From contig JAVJSD010000135.1 of assembly GCA_040219575.1 (NCBI GenBank), forward strand, positions 1 through 27,890: a stretch of DNA of 27,890 nucleotides, given 5' to 3'. The position numbers were made by a program, and so were the translations under genes. Position 1 is the first letter of the stretch. Each line of letters opens with the position of its first letter. Source of the stretch: JAVJSD01 sp040219575. GTDB lineage: Bacteria > Planctomycetota > Planctomycetia > Pirellulales > Pirellulaceae. The notes below the pieces were generated by a model. It was not told where the DNA came from. It searched no databases and saw nothing but the letters and a program-made list of their open reading frames with translations. Positions 12,022-20,227 of the stretch are shown here, one piece after another.

Positions 12022-13398
12022 ATGTCGAAGAATCCCTCCATGCGTAGAAACCACCATCCCGATCGCCGCGCCCTGCTGAAATGGGGTGTGCTGGGCGTGG
12101 GAGGACTGTCGCTGTCGAACCTGCTGCGCCACGAAGCCGCTGCCGGCCCGGCGAGCGACCGGCGCGAGAACTCTGTCATTCTGCTGCACATGCGCGGAGG
12201 TCCCAGCCAGCTCGAAACGTGGGATATGAAACCCGCCGCGCCGGCCGAGATTCGCGGCGAGTTCAACCCCATCGCCACCAACGTGCCGGGCATCCAGATC
12301 TGTGAACTGCTGCCGCAGACCGCCGCCATCATGGACAAGTGGTCGATCGTCCGCAGCCTGCAGCACCCCAAGCAGTACGGCGACGTGAGCCATTCTCGCG
12401 GCGACCAGGTGGTCTTCACCGGCTATCCGCCCGGGCAAAACGCCGAGGACAACGTCGCCCCCTGCATCGGTTCGGTGGCCGCGGCGCAACTGCAGCACCT
12501 CGACCCGGCGATGCTGACGTACGTGATGGTGCCGCGGAAGATTCCCGGCACCGGTTCGGCTTACCTCGGCCCCTCGTGCGAACCGTTCGAGACGCTCGCC
12601 GATCCCGCCTCGAAGAGCGGCAAGTTTGAAGTGCCGAACCTGTCGGCGCCGGGCGACATGGGCCCCGGCCGCATCGCCGCCCGACGCCAACTCGCGCAGT
12701 CGCTCGACCGCATGCGCCGCTCCGCCGATCAAGACGGCGCGCTCGACGCCATGGACGCCTACGAACAACAGGCTTGGGAGATCATCACCGGACCGCGCGT
12801 CCGGCGGGCGTTCGACCTCGACAGCGAACCGCAGTCGCTTCGCGACCGCTACGGCTACCCGAAACAATACCAGGCACGCATGCGCGCCGGCGGCGATAAT
12901 CCCGGCTGGAACCAGCGACTGCTGTTGGCGCGGCGTCTGGTCGAAGCCGGCGTGCGGATCGTGACGGTCGACCTCCGCTGGTGGGACACGCACGACGACA
13001 ACTTCTGGTCGCTCAAGAACGGTTTCCTGCCGCCGTTCGATCAATGCTATTCGGCGCTGATCGAGGATCTCCAGCAGCGCGGACTGCTGGACACCACGCT
13101 GGTCGTCGCCTGGGGCGAACATGGCCGCACGCCGCGGATCAACAAGACGGCCGGCCGCGACCACTGGATGAGCGCCTTCAGCGCGGCGCTGGCCGGCGGC
13201 GGCGTCAAGGGCGGCCGGTTCGTGGGCGCCACCGACTCGCACGCCGCCACGGTCAAGGAGAATCCCAAGCACCCGCAAGACGTGCTGGCCACCATGTACC
13301 GCCACCTCGGCGTCGATCCCAGCGTCAACTACCGCGACCACGCCGGCCGCCCCCACCCGGTGCTCCCCTTCGGCAGCCCGATCGACGAGCTGTTCTAA
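12022..13398 (+). CDS. DUF1501 domain protein with twin-arginine-type signal
   Basis: This 458-aa member of the DUF1501 family (alkaline-phosphatase-like fold, no established biochemical activity) is very common in planctomycetes. The N-terminus reads PDRRALLKWGVLGVGGLSL, which fits a Tat signal and suggests export as a folded protein. Family landmarks are HMRGGPSQLETWDMKP, HSRGDQVVFTGYPPGQN, VDLRWWDTHDDNFW and WGEHGRTPRINKTAGRDHW. I chose ATG 12022 because it leaves a short, basic n-region before the RR pair. Alternatives are ATG 11977 (15 residues longer) and ATG 12040; none has a clear ribosome binding site. In this phylum the family is usually encoded directly after a DUF1549/DUF1553 cytochrome-like protein. 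That partner is absent here, and the neighbour is a secreted LRR protein instead. Confidence 0.93.
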   Translation: MSKNPSMRRNHHPDRRALLKWGVLGVGGLSLSNLLRHEAAAGPASDRRENSVILLHMRGGPSQLETWDMKPAAPAEIRGEFNPIATNVPGIQICELLPQTAAIMDKWSIVRSLQHPKQYGDVSHSRGDQVVFTGYPPGQNAEDNVAPCIGSVAAAQLQHLDPAMLTYVMVPRKIPGTGSAYLGPSCEPFETLADPASKSGKFEVPNLSAPGDMGPGRIAARRQLAQSLDRMRRSADQDGALDAMDAYEQQAWEIITGPRVRRAFDLDSEPQSLRDRYGYPKQYQARMRAGGDNPGWNQRLLLARRLVEAGVRIVTVDLRWWDTHDDNFWSLKNGFLPPFDQCYSALIEDLQQRGLLDTTLVVAWGEHGRTPRINKTAGRDHWMSAFSAALAGGGVKGGRFVGATDSHAATVKENPKHPQDVLATMYRHLGVDPSVNYRDHAGRPHPVLPFGSPIDELF

Positions 13399-13405
13399 CG
13401 AAGCC

Positions 13406-13483
13406 TCGTAGCGGAAGTCGCCAGACGTCGCCAGACTTCCGAAGTCGGGCAAGTCGTCGGAAGTCTGGCGACTTCCGCTACGA
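13406..13483. repeat. Nested inverted repeat, REP-like
   Basis: Outer arms of 21 bp at 13406-13426 and 13463-13483 are exact reverse complements (core GCGGAAGTCGCCAGAC). Inside them, 16-bp arms at 13427-13442 and 13457-13472 are also exact complements, and GTCGCCAGAC is repeated directly at 13417-13436. Two alternative hairpins are therefore possible. It starts 8 nt after the DUF1501 stop codon. No T-run follows, so a classic terminator role is uncertain. I recall similar units dispersed in planctomycete genomes, unverified here. Confidence 0.85.
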
Positions 13484-13513
13484 CGAATTCCCGTTCCCAA
13501 CGGAGCAAGTGCT

Positions 13514-14554
13514 GTGAATCTTCGCCTCGCCGCCGCATTCCTGACGGTTCACTTCGCTTTGTTGGCGACAGCGCCGACGGTCTTCGCCCTGGACTCCGCC
13601 CTGGACACCGCCGCGGACGCCAACAAGCTGCAAGCCGCCGTCGAGGCGGCCGGCGGAACCATCGAGTTCTCCGCCGACGATCCCGCCGTGCCGATCGCCA
13701 TCGACTTGTACAACGGCGCCAATCCGCTCAAGGGTCGCGGCGGCAAGAACGACGCCGTCAATGACGCCTGGCTCGAGCAGCTCACGGGCCTGTCGTCGCT
13801 CAAGCGTCTGAACCTCTCCAACTGCGCGATCACCAACGACGGCCTGCGGCACGTCGGCAGGCTCAAGGGACTAGAGGAACTCAATCTCACGCTCACCCCC
13901 GTCAGCGACGAGGGCCTCGCGCATCTTGCCGACCTCACGCACTTGCAGTCGCTCGGTCTGGCGTCGACGCAATGCGGCGGCTCGGGCTTCGCGCGTCTGA
14001 AGGGGCTCTCCCGACTGGAGAGCGTCAACTTTCACTTCACGCCGCTTGATGATGCGGGGCTCGAGGCGATCTGCAGCGTGGGCGTCTCCGGCCGACTGTG
14101 GTTCGCGCACACGCACTTCACCGACGAGGGCGCCAGGCATCTCGCCAAGCTGACGAAACTGCGCCGCTGCGGCATCGGCAGCAAGCATGAAGCCAGTTCC
14201 GGCGCCGCCGTGGCGCATCTGGCGAAACTCCCGCTGGAAGAGTTGTCGCTGCTCGATCGCCAGGCCACGCCCGAGGGCGTCCGCCACGCCGCCGGCATCC
14301 GTTCGCTCCGCCGACTGGACGTCTCCTACGCTCCCACGCTCGACGACGACGCGCTGGCGAAACTGGCCGCTCATCCCGCCCTCGAATCGCTCACCCTCGG
14401 CGGCTCGACCGAAATCACCGACGCGGGAATCCTCCAGCTCGCCGCCTCCCGCAGCCTGAAACAGCTCGAAATCCGCCGCTGCAAGAACCTCACTGCGGCC
14501 GGCATCGAGCAACTCAAGAAGGCCAACCCCGCCATCACCGTCGTGGCGCCGTAG
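13514..14554 (+). CDS. Secreted leucine-rich-repeat protein
   Basis: This 346-aa protein has a clear Sec signal peptide: a basic start, hydrophobic residues at about 6-25, and a likely cleavage after VFA. From about residue 80 to the C-terminus it consists of roughly ten LRR units of about 24 residues with the pattern L..L..L.L..T.ITD.GL..L, for example LKRLNLSNCAITNDGL and LEELNLTLTPVSDEGL. This is the LRR_6/AMN1-like style common in planctomycete secreted proteins. No catalytic domain is seen, so it probably binds a protein or a surface. The start is GTG, supported by GGAG at 13502-13505, 8 nt upstream. It follows the DUF1501 gene across the nested inverted repeat, and whether the two are cotranscribed is unclear. 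Some repeats, such as the one near 14090, are irregular. Confidence 0.88.
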   Translation: MNLRLAAAFLTVHFALLATAPTVFALDSALDTAADANKLQAAVEAAGGTIEFSADDPAVPIAIDLYNGANPLKGRGGKNDAVNDAWLEQLTGLSSLKRLNLSNCAITNDGLRHVGRLKGLEELNLTLTPVSDEGLAHLADLTHLQSLGLASTQCGGSGFARLKGLSRLESVNFHFTPLDDAGLEAICSVGVSGRLWFAHTHFTDEGARHLAKLTKLRRCGIGSKHEASSGAAVAHLAKLPLEELSLLDRQATPEGVRHAAGIRSLRRLDVSYAPTLDDDALAKLAAHPALESLTLGGSTEITDAGILQLAASRSLKQLEIRRCKNLTAAGIEQLKKANPAITVVAP

Positions 14555-14964
14555 CGACACGCCCTGTGAAGTTCCTTGGCGCTTTTCAACGGCATTCCAC
14601 TTCACCGCAACGCGCGCAAGGCACTCGCCAAACGCGATCACCAAAAGACCCAACGGCCGATCCGCCTTCTTTCTTCGTGCTCTTCGTGTCCTCGGTGGTA
14701 GCCATCTCCGCCCAGCAGACACGCCCCGCGGCCAAGCTGGTGGGGTCGACCGATTGGACGTCGGTAGGGAAACCACCGAGGACACGAAGAGCACGAAGGG
14801 AAGACGAAGTCGATTGATTGCTCCCGCCGGCCCGGACCGATAGACTGCGACCGTGGTATGTCGTACGGTCGGTCGTCACTGCTGCGTCTTGAAAATGACC
14901 TTCCTCATGCAGGACTTGCCGAACAACGTTCCGTCCGACCAGTTCTGTGCCTGAACGGACTTCA
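14555..14964. other. Intergenic stretch carrying a MITE-like inverted repeat
   Basis: This stretch of about 410 nt has no supported gene. Its centre is the 126-bp inverted-repeat element described separately. The remainder, about 14799-14964, shows nothing I can assign apart from weak upstream context for the lipoprotein gene. Confidence 0.5.
14673..14798. repeat. MITE-like element with 27-bp perfect terminal inverted repeats
   Basis: The left end at 14673-14699 and the right end at 14772-14798 are exact reverse complements over 27 bp; the left reads CTTCGTGCTCTTCGTG and ends in CTCGGTGGT. The 72-bp interior has no open frame of note. The arms have an internal TTCGTG direct repeat. I recall closely similar CTTCGTG...GGTGGT sequences scattered in intergenic DNA of planctomycetes and other bacteria. 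No target-site duplication is obvious and no transposase is present. Confidence 0.8.
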
Positions 14965-15381
14965 ATGCACAACCACCCATCGGTTCGCCTGGCTCTCGCT
15001 GCGATCGCTTGCGCCGCGATTGCCTGGAGCGGATGCGCGACGTCGCCGGCATCTCGCCCGTCGAAACCAGCAAGTCCAAGCGAAATCTTCGCCTCTCTAA
15101 AGCAGTCGCATCCGGATGGCGTGACGCCGGACATGGCTCAAAGGCAAATGGAAGACAACGGCTTTGAATGCACGCGCATCTCCAACGGCGCGTTCGTGCA
15201 CCAGATTCACCACGACGACGGCAGCTTGGAAAGTCGATCGATTGAAAACATCGACTTCATCCGCTGCAAACGCAAGACTCAACAAGGAGTCTGGGTGACC
15301 TACTTCGACGACGTCGCCCTCGTAATCGAAGATGGTCTGGTCGTTGACGCGTTGTCCAACTGGTCCGCGGTGGGACCGTAG
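14965..15381 (+). CDS. Small predicted lipoprotein, unknown function
   Basis: This 138-aa protein is not one I recognise. Its N-terminus (MHNHPSVRLALAAIACAAIAW followed by SGC) is a type II signal peptide with a lipobox, so the mature protein should be lipid-anchored from its cysteine. After a Ser/Pro-rich linker it has a compact domain of about 100 residues with GFECTRISNGAFV, an HHDDGS stretch and WVTYFDDVALVIEDG, suggesting alternating beta strands. I chose ATG 14965; a GTG at 14947 would only lengthen the n-region. No good ribosome binding site is seen at either. It is the first of four small co-directional genes with less GC-biased codon use than the flanks, suggesting an accessory segment. 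Confidence 0.65.
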   Translation: MHNHPSVRLALAAIACAAIAWSGCATSPASRPSKPASPSEIFASLKQSHPDGVTPDMAQRQMEDNGFECTRISNGAFVHQIHHDDGSLESRSIENIDFIRCKRKTQQGVWVTYFDDVALVIEDGLVVDALSNWSAVGP

Positions 15382-15438
15382 CCGTCCAGCACATCTTTCG
15401 CATCTCCACTCCCGGTCGCTACGCGGTAGAAACACGCG

Positions 15439-16062
15439 ATGCCTGATTCCTCTCATGAACCGTCCCTGTTGCGGGCTGAATCGCTAGATCCAAGCGATCA
15501 CGGTTCGATGAAATGGAGCACGCAACACAATTCCCATCTCCTGACGGTCTCCAATGCCGGACTGACAATTGAATGGGGGCCGAAAAAGCCGGAATACACA
15601 GCGAAGTATTATCCGCCCGCATGGGTTCCGGCGACTACGATGGCTCAGCTTCACAGCGGACGCTTTGCCTGGGATTTCGTCGTCAACGAAATGGCGGATC
15701 GTCAGATCGGCATCGGGTTCATGTTGCTGTGGGATATTGGGCCGGACTGGGGATTCTTCGGATACCTCGGCGCCAGTCGCACCGCTTGGTCGTACGATCC
15801 TTCGACGGGCGATGTCGTGACGGAAGAGAAGTCGATTCAAGGAAACTTGCCCACGTTTGAAGATCGCCGCACGGGTACGGTTTCCGTTGAACTTCACCTG
15901 CCTCGCTATGCCGAAGGAAGCGGCGTGTTTTCCGTCAATGGCGTAGCGTCACGACCGATTCCGCTGCCCATGGGCTCGGTGGTGTTGCCTGCCGCTTGCC
16001 TTTTGAACGAATCGCAAAAGGTCACAATCGAAGGCTTTACAATGTCGGAATCAATTGCATAG
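15439..16062 (+). CDS. Hypothetical protein, SPRY/B30.2-like beta-sandwich
   Basis: This 207-aa protein has no signal peptide or membrane segment. From about residue 70 to the end, the order of conserved-looking elements matches SPRY-type domains: GRFAWDFVVNE, IGIGFMLL, FGYLGASRTAWSYDPSTGD, a VSVELHLP strand, FSVNG, then a proline-rich turn and VVLPAACLL, ending in a VTIEGF strand. SPRY domains bind peptides or proteins and are unusual as stand-alone bacterial proteins. This assignment is by eye and could be another concanavalin-like fold. The ATG at 15439 has no strong ribosome binding site. The base composition is visibly less GC-rich than the kinase and export genes, which fits an acquired gene. 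No neighbour explains its role. Confidence 0.65.
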   Translation: MPDSSHEPSLLRAESLDPSDHGSMKWSTQHNSHLLTVSNAGLTIEWGPKKPEYTAKYYPPAWVPATTMAQLHSGRFAWDFVVNEMADRQIGIGFMLLWDIGPDWGFFGYLGASRTAWSYDPSTGDVVTEEKSIQGNLPTFEDRRTGTVSVELHLPRYAEGSGVFSVNGVASRPIPLPMGSVVLPAACLLNESQKVTIEGFTMSESIA

Positions 16063-16158
16063 CAAGACGTGGCGCGGGCCGCGCGGATTCTGATCTCGAA
16101 ACCGTTTGCCGCGGGCCGGCAATGTCGAGCGCTCCATCGCCAGGAACCCAACAAGCCC

Positions 16159-16674
16159 ATGAAAATCGACCTCCTCGCCGACGCCAAAACGGTCTACGCG
16201 TACGTGAAGCAGCGCGTGGCGGACTATCCGGTCTACGTCAACAACGGCCCCGGCGAAGACGACGACCCGATTTCGCAAATCACGCTCGGCTTTCAAGTCT
16301 CTCAAGCGGGTTGGGTCGCCCTGGTTTTCGACACGCGTCCGAATGGCTCGCCAGACGGCGTCTGGCAGTCCTACATCGAAGAGAACTGGCTGGAGTTGCC
16401 ACACTGGCACGATGCCGTTGCGGCGGTTTTTGACAAGCGTGAACCGATTGAACTCTTCTTGCCGAATGGGAGAAAGCGAAAACTCGGTGCGCACGAGGAA
16501 CTGGCCGAGCCCGTTGGACGGATGCTCACGGACCTGCTCCTCCGGGCGCGGAAGGACAACTGCTTCCAGGAACTGCCGCTTGCCAAGAAGTGCAGCATGG
16601 GCGTCGAGGATCATGACGGCGCATACGGATGGCCCGATTTCGACAAACGCTACAAAGACGGGCGCACGATTTAG
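16159..16674 (+). CDS. Hypothetical protein, unknown family
   Basis: This 171-aa soluble protein is one I do not recognise. Visible features are an N-terminal helix (MKIDLLADAKTVYAYVKQRV), an acidic GPGEDDD loop, an aromatic-rich strand region (GWVALVFDTRPNG, then WLELPHWHD), and a basic C-terminal tail with WPDFDKRY. It has no signal peptide and no membrane segment. The frame is open upstream to 16069, but that part reads like non-coding sequence, so I use the ATG at 16159; AGGA lies about 13 nt upstream, which is weak. Size, composition and position between a SPRY-like and an ankyrin protein recall immunity-type accessory genes, but no toxin is present and this is only a guess. Confidence 0.55.
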   Translation: MKIDLLADAKTVYAYVKQRVADYPVYVNNGPGEDDDPISQITLGFQVSQAGWVALVFDTRPNGSPDGVWQSYIEENWLELPHWHDAVAAVFDKREPIELFLPNGRKRKLGAHEELAEPVGRMLTDLLLRARKDNCFQELPLAKKCSMGVEDHDGAYGWPDFDKRYKDGRTI

Positions 16675-16676
16675 CT

Positions 16677-17003
16677 GTGGAAAACGGTCCATCAACGGCC
16701 GGCGACGGCGAACGAGCAGCGCAGATGGGTGGTTACGACGGCGACTTTTTCGATGCGGTGGAGTTTTGCTCCTTGGGCGACGCGCAGCGCTACTACAGCG
16801 ACGATATCGATCTCGACTACCTTGATGAGACCGGCAAGACAGTGCTGATGATCGCGGCCTACTACGGCCACGTCGATGTAATCCGGTGGCTGCTTGAAAA
16901 GGGCGCACAAAAGGACATCGTGGGGCCGACAGGCGAGCGAGCTGTGGACATCGCACAAGCGCAAGGCCACAACAAGGCAGCGCGACTCTTGCGAACTCCA
17001 TAA
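16677..17003 (+). CDS. Small ankyrin-repeat protein
   Basis: This is a protein of about 108 residues made mostly of ankyrin repeats. GKTVLMIAAYYGHVDVIRWL, followed by LEKGA, is one complete repeat. It is preceded by a degenerate one (DFFDAVEFCSLGDAQRYY, then DLDYLDE) and followed by GERAVDIAQAQGHNKAARLL. There is no signal peptide. The start is uncertain: GTG 16677 lies 2 nt after the upstream stop, ATG 16725 (MGGYDGDFF) would give only the repeat core (92 aa), and ATG 16629 would overlap the previous gene. Close spacing suggests translational coupling with the upstream unknown gene. Small ankyrin proteins bind partner proteins; in bacteria some protect against secreted effectors, but nothing here proves that role. 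Confidence 0.7.
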   Translation: MENGPSTAGDGERAAQMGGYDGDFFDAVEFCSLGDAQRYYSDDIDLDYLDETGKTVLMIAAYYGHVDVIRWLLEKGAQKDIVGPTGERAVDIAQAQGHNKAARLLRTP

Positions 17004-17061
17004 AACGAACAGCCCATGGCGAATCGCTCTCCTCCAATCCGCAGGCGTTCGCTAACGACGA

Positions 17062-18759
17062 TTAGCGGGTCGGCGCCGCGTCGTCCTCCACGCGGTCGAT
17101 GCCCAGTGCGGCGCGGTAGGCGGCGCGGGCTTGGAAGTATTCCAGCAGGGCTTCGACCAACAGCAACTCGGCGTCGGCCTGCTGCTGCTCGCGCTGGTTG
17201 ACCAGGAACAGGTCGCTGTCGCCGAGATCGAATTTGCGACGCTCCGCCTCGGCCATCGTGCGGGCCAGTTCGACGCTGCGGCGGGTCTTGCCGATCCGCT
17301 CGTAGGCGGCCGCCACCGCGGCGGCGGCGTTCTGCACGTCGGTGGTGATCTTGTCCGAGGCGAACCGCTGCTTCGCCAGCACCTGCCCACGCTTCGCCTC
17401 GAGCGCCTGAATCTTGCCTCGGGCCTTGCGCCGTTGCAGCGGCACGTCGACAAACACGCCGCCCTGCAGTTCCAGCGGCCCCTTGTCGTTCTTGGAGCTG
17501 GTGGGCGTGCCGATATCCTGCGAGGCCGCCACGGCCGCGTTCAGCTGCGGCAGCAGTTGATTCTCGGCCTGCGCCAGGTCGACCTCGATCTGCCTGCGGA
17601 CGAATTCCAGCGCCGCCAACTCCGGACGGTTCTGCTGTGCCTGTTGGATGTCGGCCAGCACCTGGGCGCGGGCGTAGTTTCGCGCCTCGGGAAAGACGGG
17701 CGGCAACAGATTGCCCGGCGGCACGACAGGGCGGCCTTGCGCGTCGCGAAAAAACAGCGACAGCTTGATGGCCGACTGCTCCAGCTTCCGCCGGGCGTCG
17801 ATCTGTTTCGCTTCACGCGAAACGATCAGCCGCTCGTTGTCGGTCAGCTCGATTTGCGGCAGGTCGCCCGCTTCGACGCGGCGTTTGAGCCCGGCGGCCC
17901 GCTCGACGGCCAAGGCAAGCAGATCGTCGGCCACGCGGTAGGCCTGCCCGGCGGCGACCCACTCCCAATACGCGACCGACGCCGCCTGCACGAAGGCGAT
18001 GAATTCGGAGCGGATCAGCGGCTCGACTTCCCGGCGGGCCCAGCCGCTGCGCCACAATTCCGCGCGGCGGTCGTCGATGCCGCGGTTCTGCAGCAGCGGC
18101 ACCAACACGCCCGCCTTGAATTCGCCGCTGCCGTTGGTTTGGCGTTCGAGGTACCAGGGCTCGAAATTGCCCCGGCCGATGCGGTAGCCGCCGAATACGT
18201 TGGCGCCGCCGAGCAGCGGTTGCTCGAAGCCTGCCGACTGCCGGTAGGTTTCATAGAAACCGAGCGGCTGATTTTCGCTGGCGCCCTTGAGCTTCAAATC
18301 GAACGCGCCCTGCGCGCTGAACTGTTCTCCAGCCGCCACCACCCGCGAAAGCACCGCCGATTCGATCATCGGATGGCTGCGGTAAACGCTGGCGACGACG
18401 TCGGTCAGTTCCAAGGGGCCCGCGTTTTGGAATGGCGGCTCCTCGACCGGCTCGGGTTCGATCGGCGGCAACGGCTCCGGCTTGTTTACGGCTTCCTCGG
18501 ATTGAAAGGAGACCGGCCGCACAGGGGAGGGGGAGGCGTCTGGAGTCGGCTCGCGATCGGCCGGCCCGTCCGCCGCCGCGTACGGATTCAAGGTCGCGTG
18601 CGCCGGCGTCAGCAGGGCGTCTTGGCGCAGGTCGTCGCGCGACGACGCACAGCCAATCGCCGCCAACAGCAGCAGCATCACCGAGCGGCCACGATTCCAT
18701 CCCACCACAACAGCTCCAAGCCGTGTCACGAACCTGGCGACGCTTCGAGACGAAAGCAT
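17062..18759 (-). CDS. TolC-family outer membrane efflux lipoprotein
   Basis: This 565-aa outer-membrane channel subunit is the last gene of an ABC-HlyD-TolC operon. The signal region is MLSSRSVARF...MLLLLAAIGC, giving a lipobox cysteine at residue 37. A long Pro/Glu-rich linker follows, then two OEP-type halves rich in amphipathic helices. Typical features are LELTDVVASVYRSHP near the start of the channel part, and long coiled helices with YERIGKTRRSVELARTM and LLEYFQARAAYRAALG at the end, the usual TolC C-terminal helix. I chose the ATG at 18759, because GAAGG lies 4 nt upstream and the start is 55 nt after the HlyD stop. The open frame runs to 18843, which would overlap HlyD. The lipid anchor resembles OprM-type channels. 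The exported substrate is unknown. Confidence 0.9.
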   Translation of the reverse strand: MLSSRSVARFVTRLGAVVVGWNRGRSVMLLLLAAIGCASSRDDLRQDALLTPAHATLNPYAAADGPADREPTPDASPSPVRPVSFQSEEAVNKPEPLPPIEPEPVEEPPFQNAGPLELTDVVASVYRSHPMIESAVLSRVVAAGEQFSAQGAFDLKLKGASENQPLGFYETYRQSAGFEQPLLGGANVFGGYRIGRGNFEPWYLERQTNGSGEFKAGVLVPLLQNRGIDDRRAELWRSGWARREVEPLIRSEFIAFVQAASVAYWEWVAAGQAYRVADDLLALAVERAAGLKRRVEAGDLPQIELTDNERLIVSREAKQIDARRKLEQSAIKLSLFFRDAQGRPVVPPGNLLPPVFPEARNYARAQVLADIQQAQQNRPELAALEFVRRQIEVDLAQAENQLLPQLNAAVAASQDIGTPTSSKNDKGPLELQGGVFVDVPLQRRKARGKIQALEAKRGQVLAKQRFASDKITTDVQNAAAAVAAAYERIGKTRRSVELARTMAEAERRKFDLGDSDLFLVNQREQQQADAELLLVEALLEYFQARAAYRAALGIDRVEDDAAPTR

Positions 18760-18814
18760 CGCGCCTTCGTCATGATCGACGCATTCGGAACAGCCGCTGA
18801 AGCTTAACTTGCGC

Positions 18815-20223
<1,409 letters not shown>

Positions 20224-20227
<4 letters not shown>

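Noticed and set aside
17050..17067. Hairpin CGCTAA-N6-TTAGCG between the ankyrin and TolC genes as a bidirectional terminator
   Set aside because: The 6-bp stem is short, has no T-run, and overlaps the TolC stop codon, so the support is too thin.
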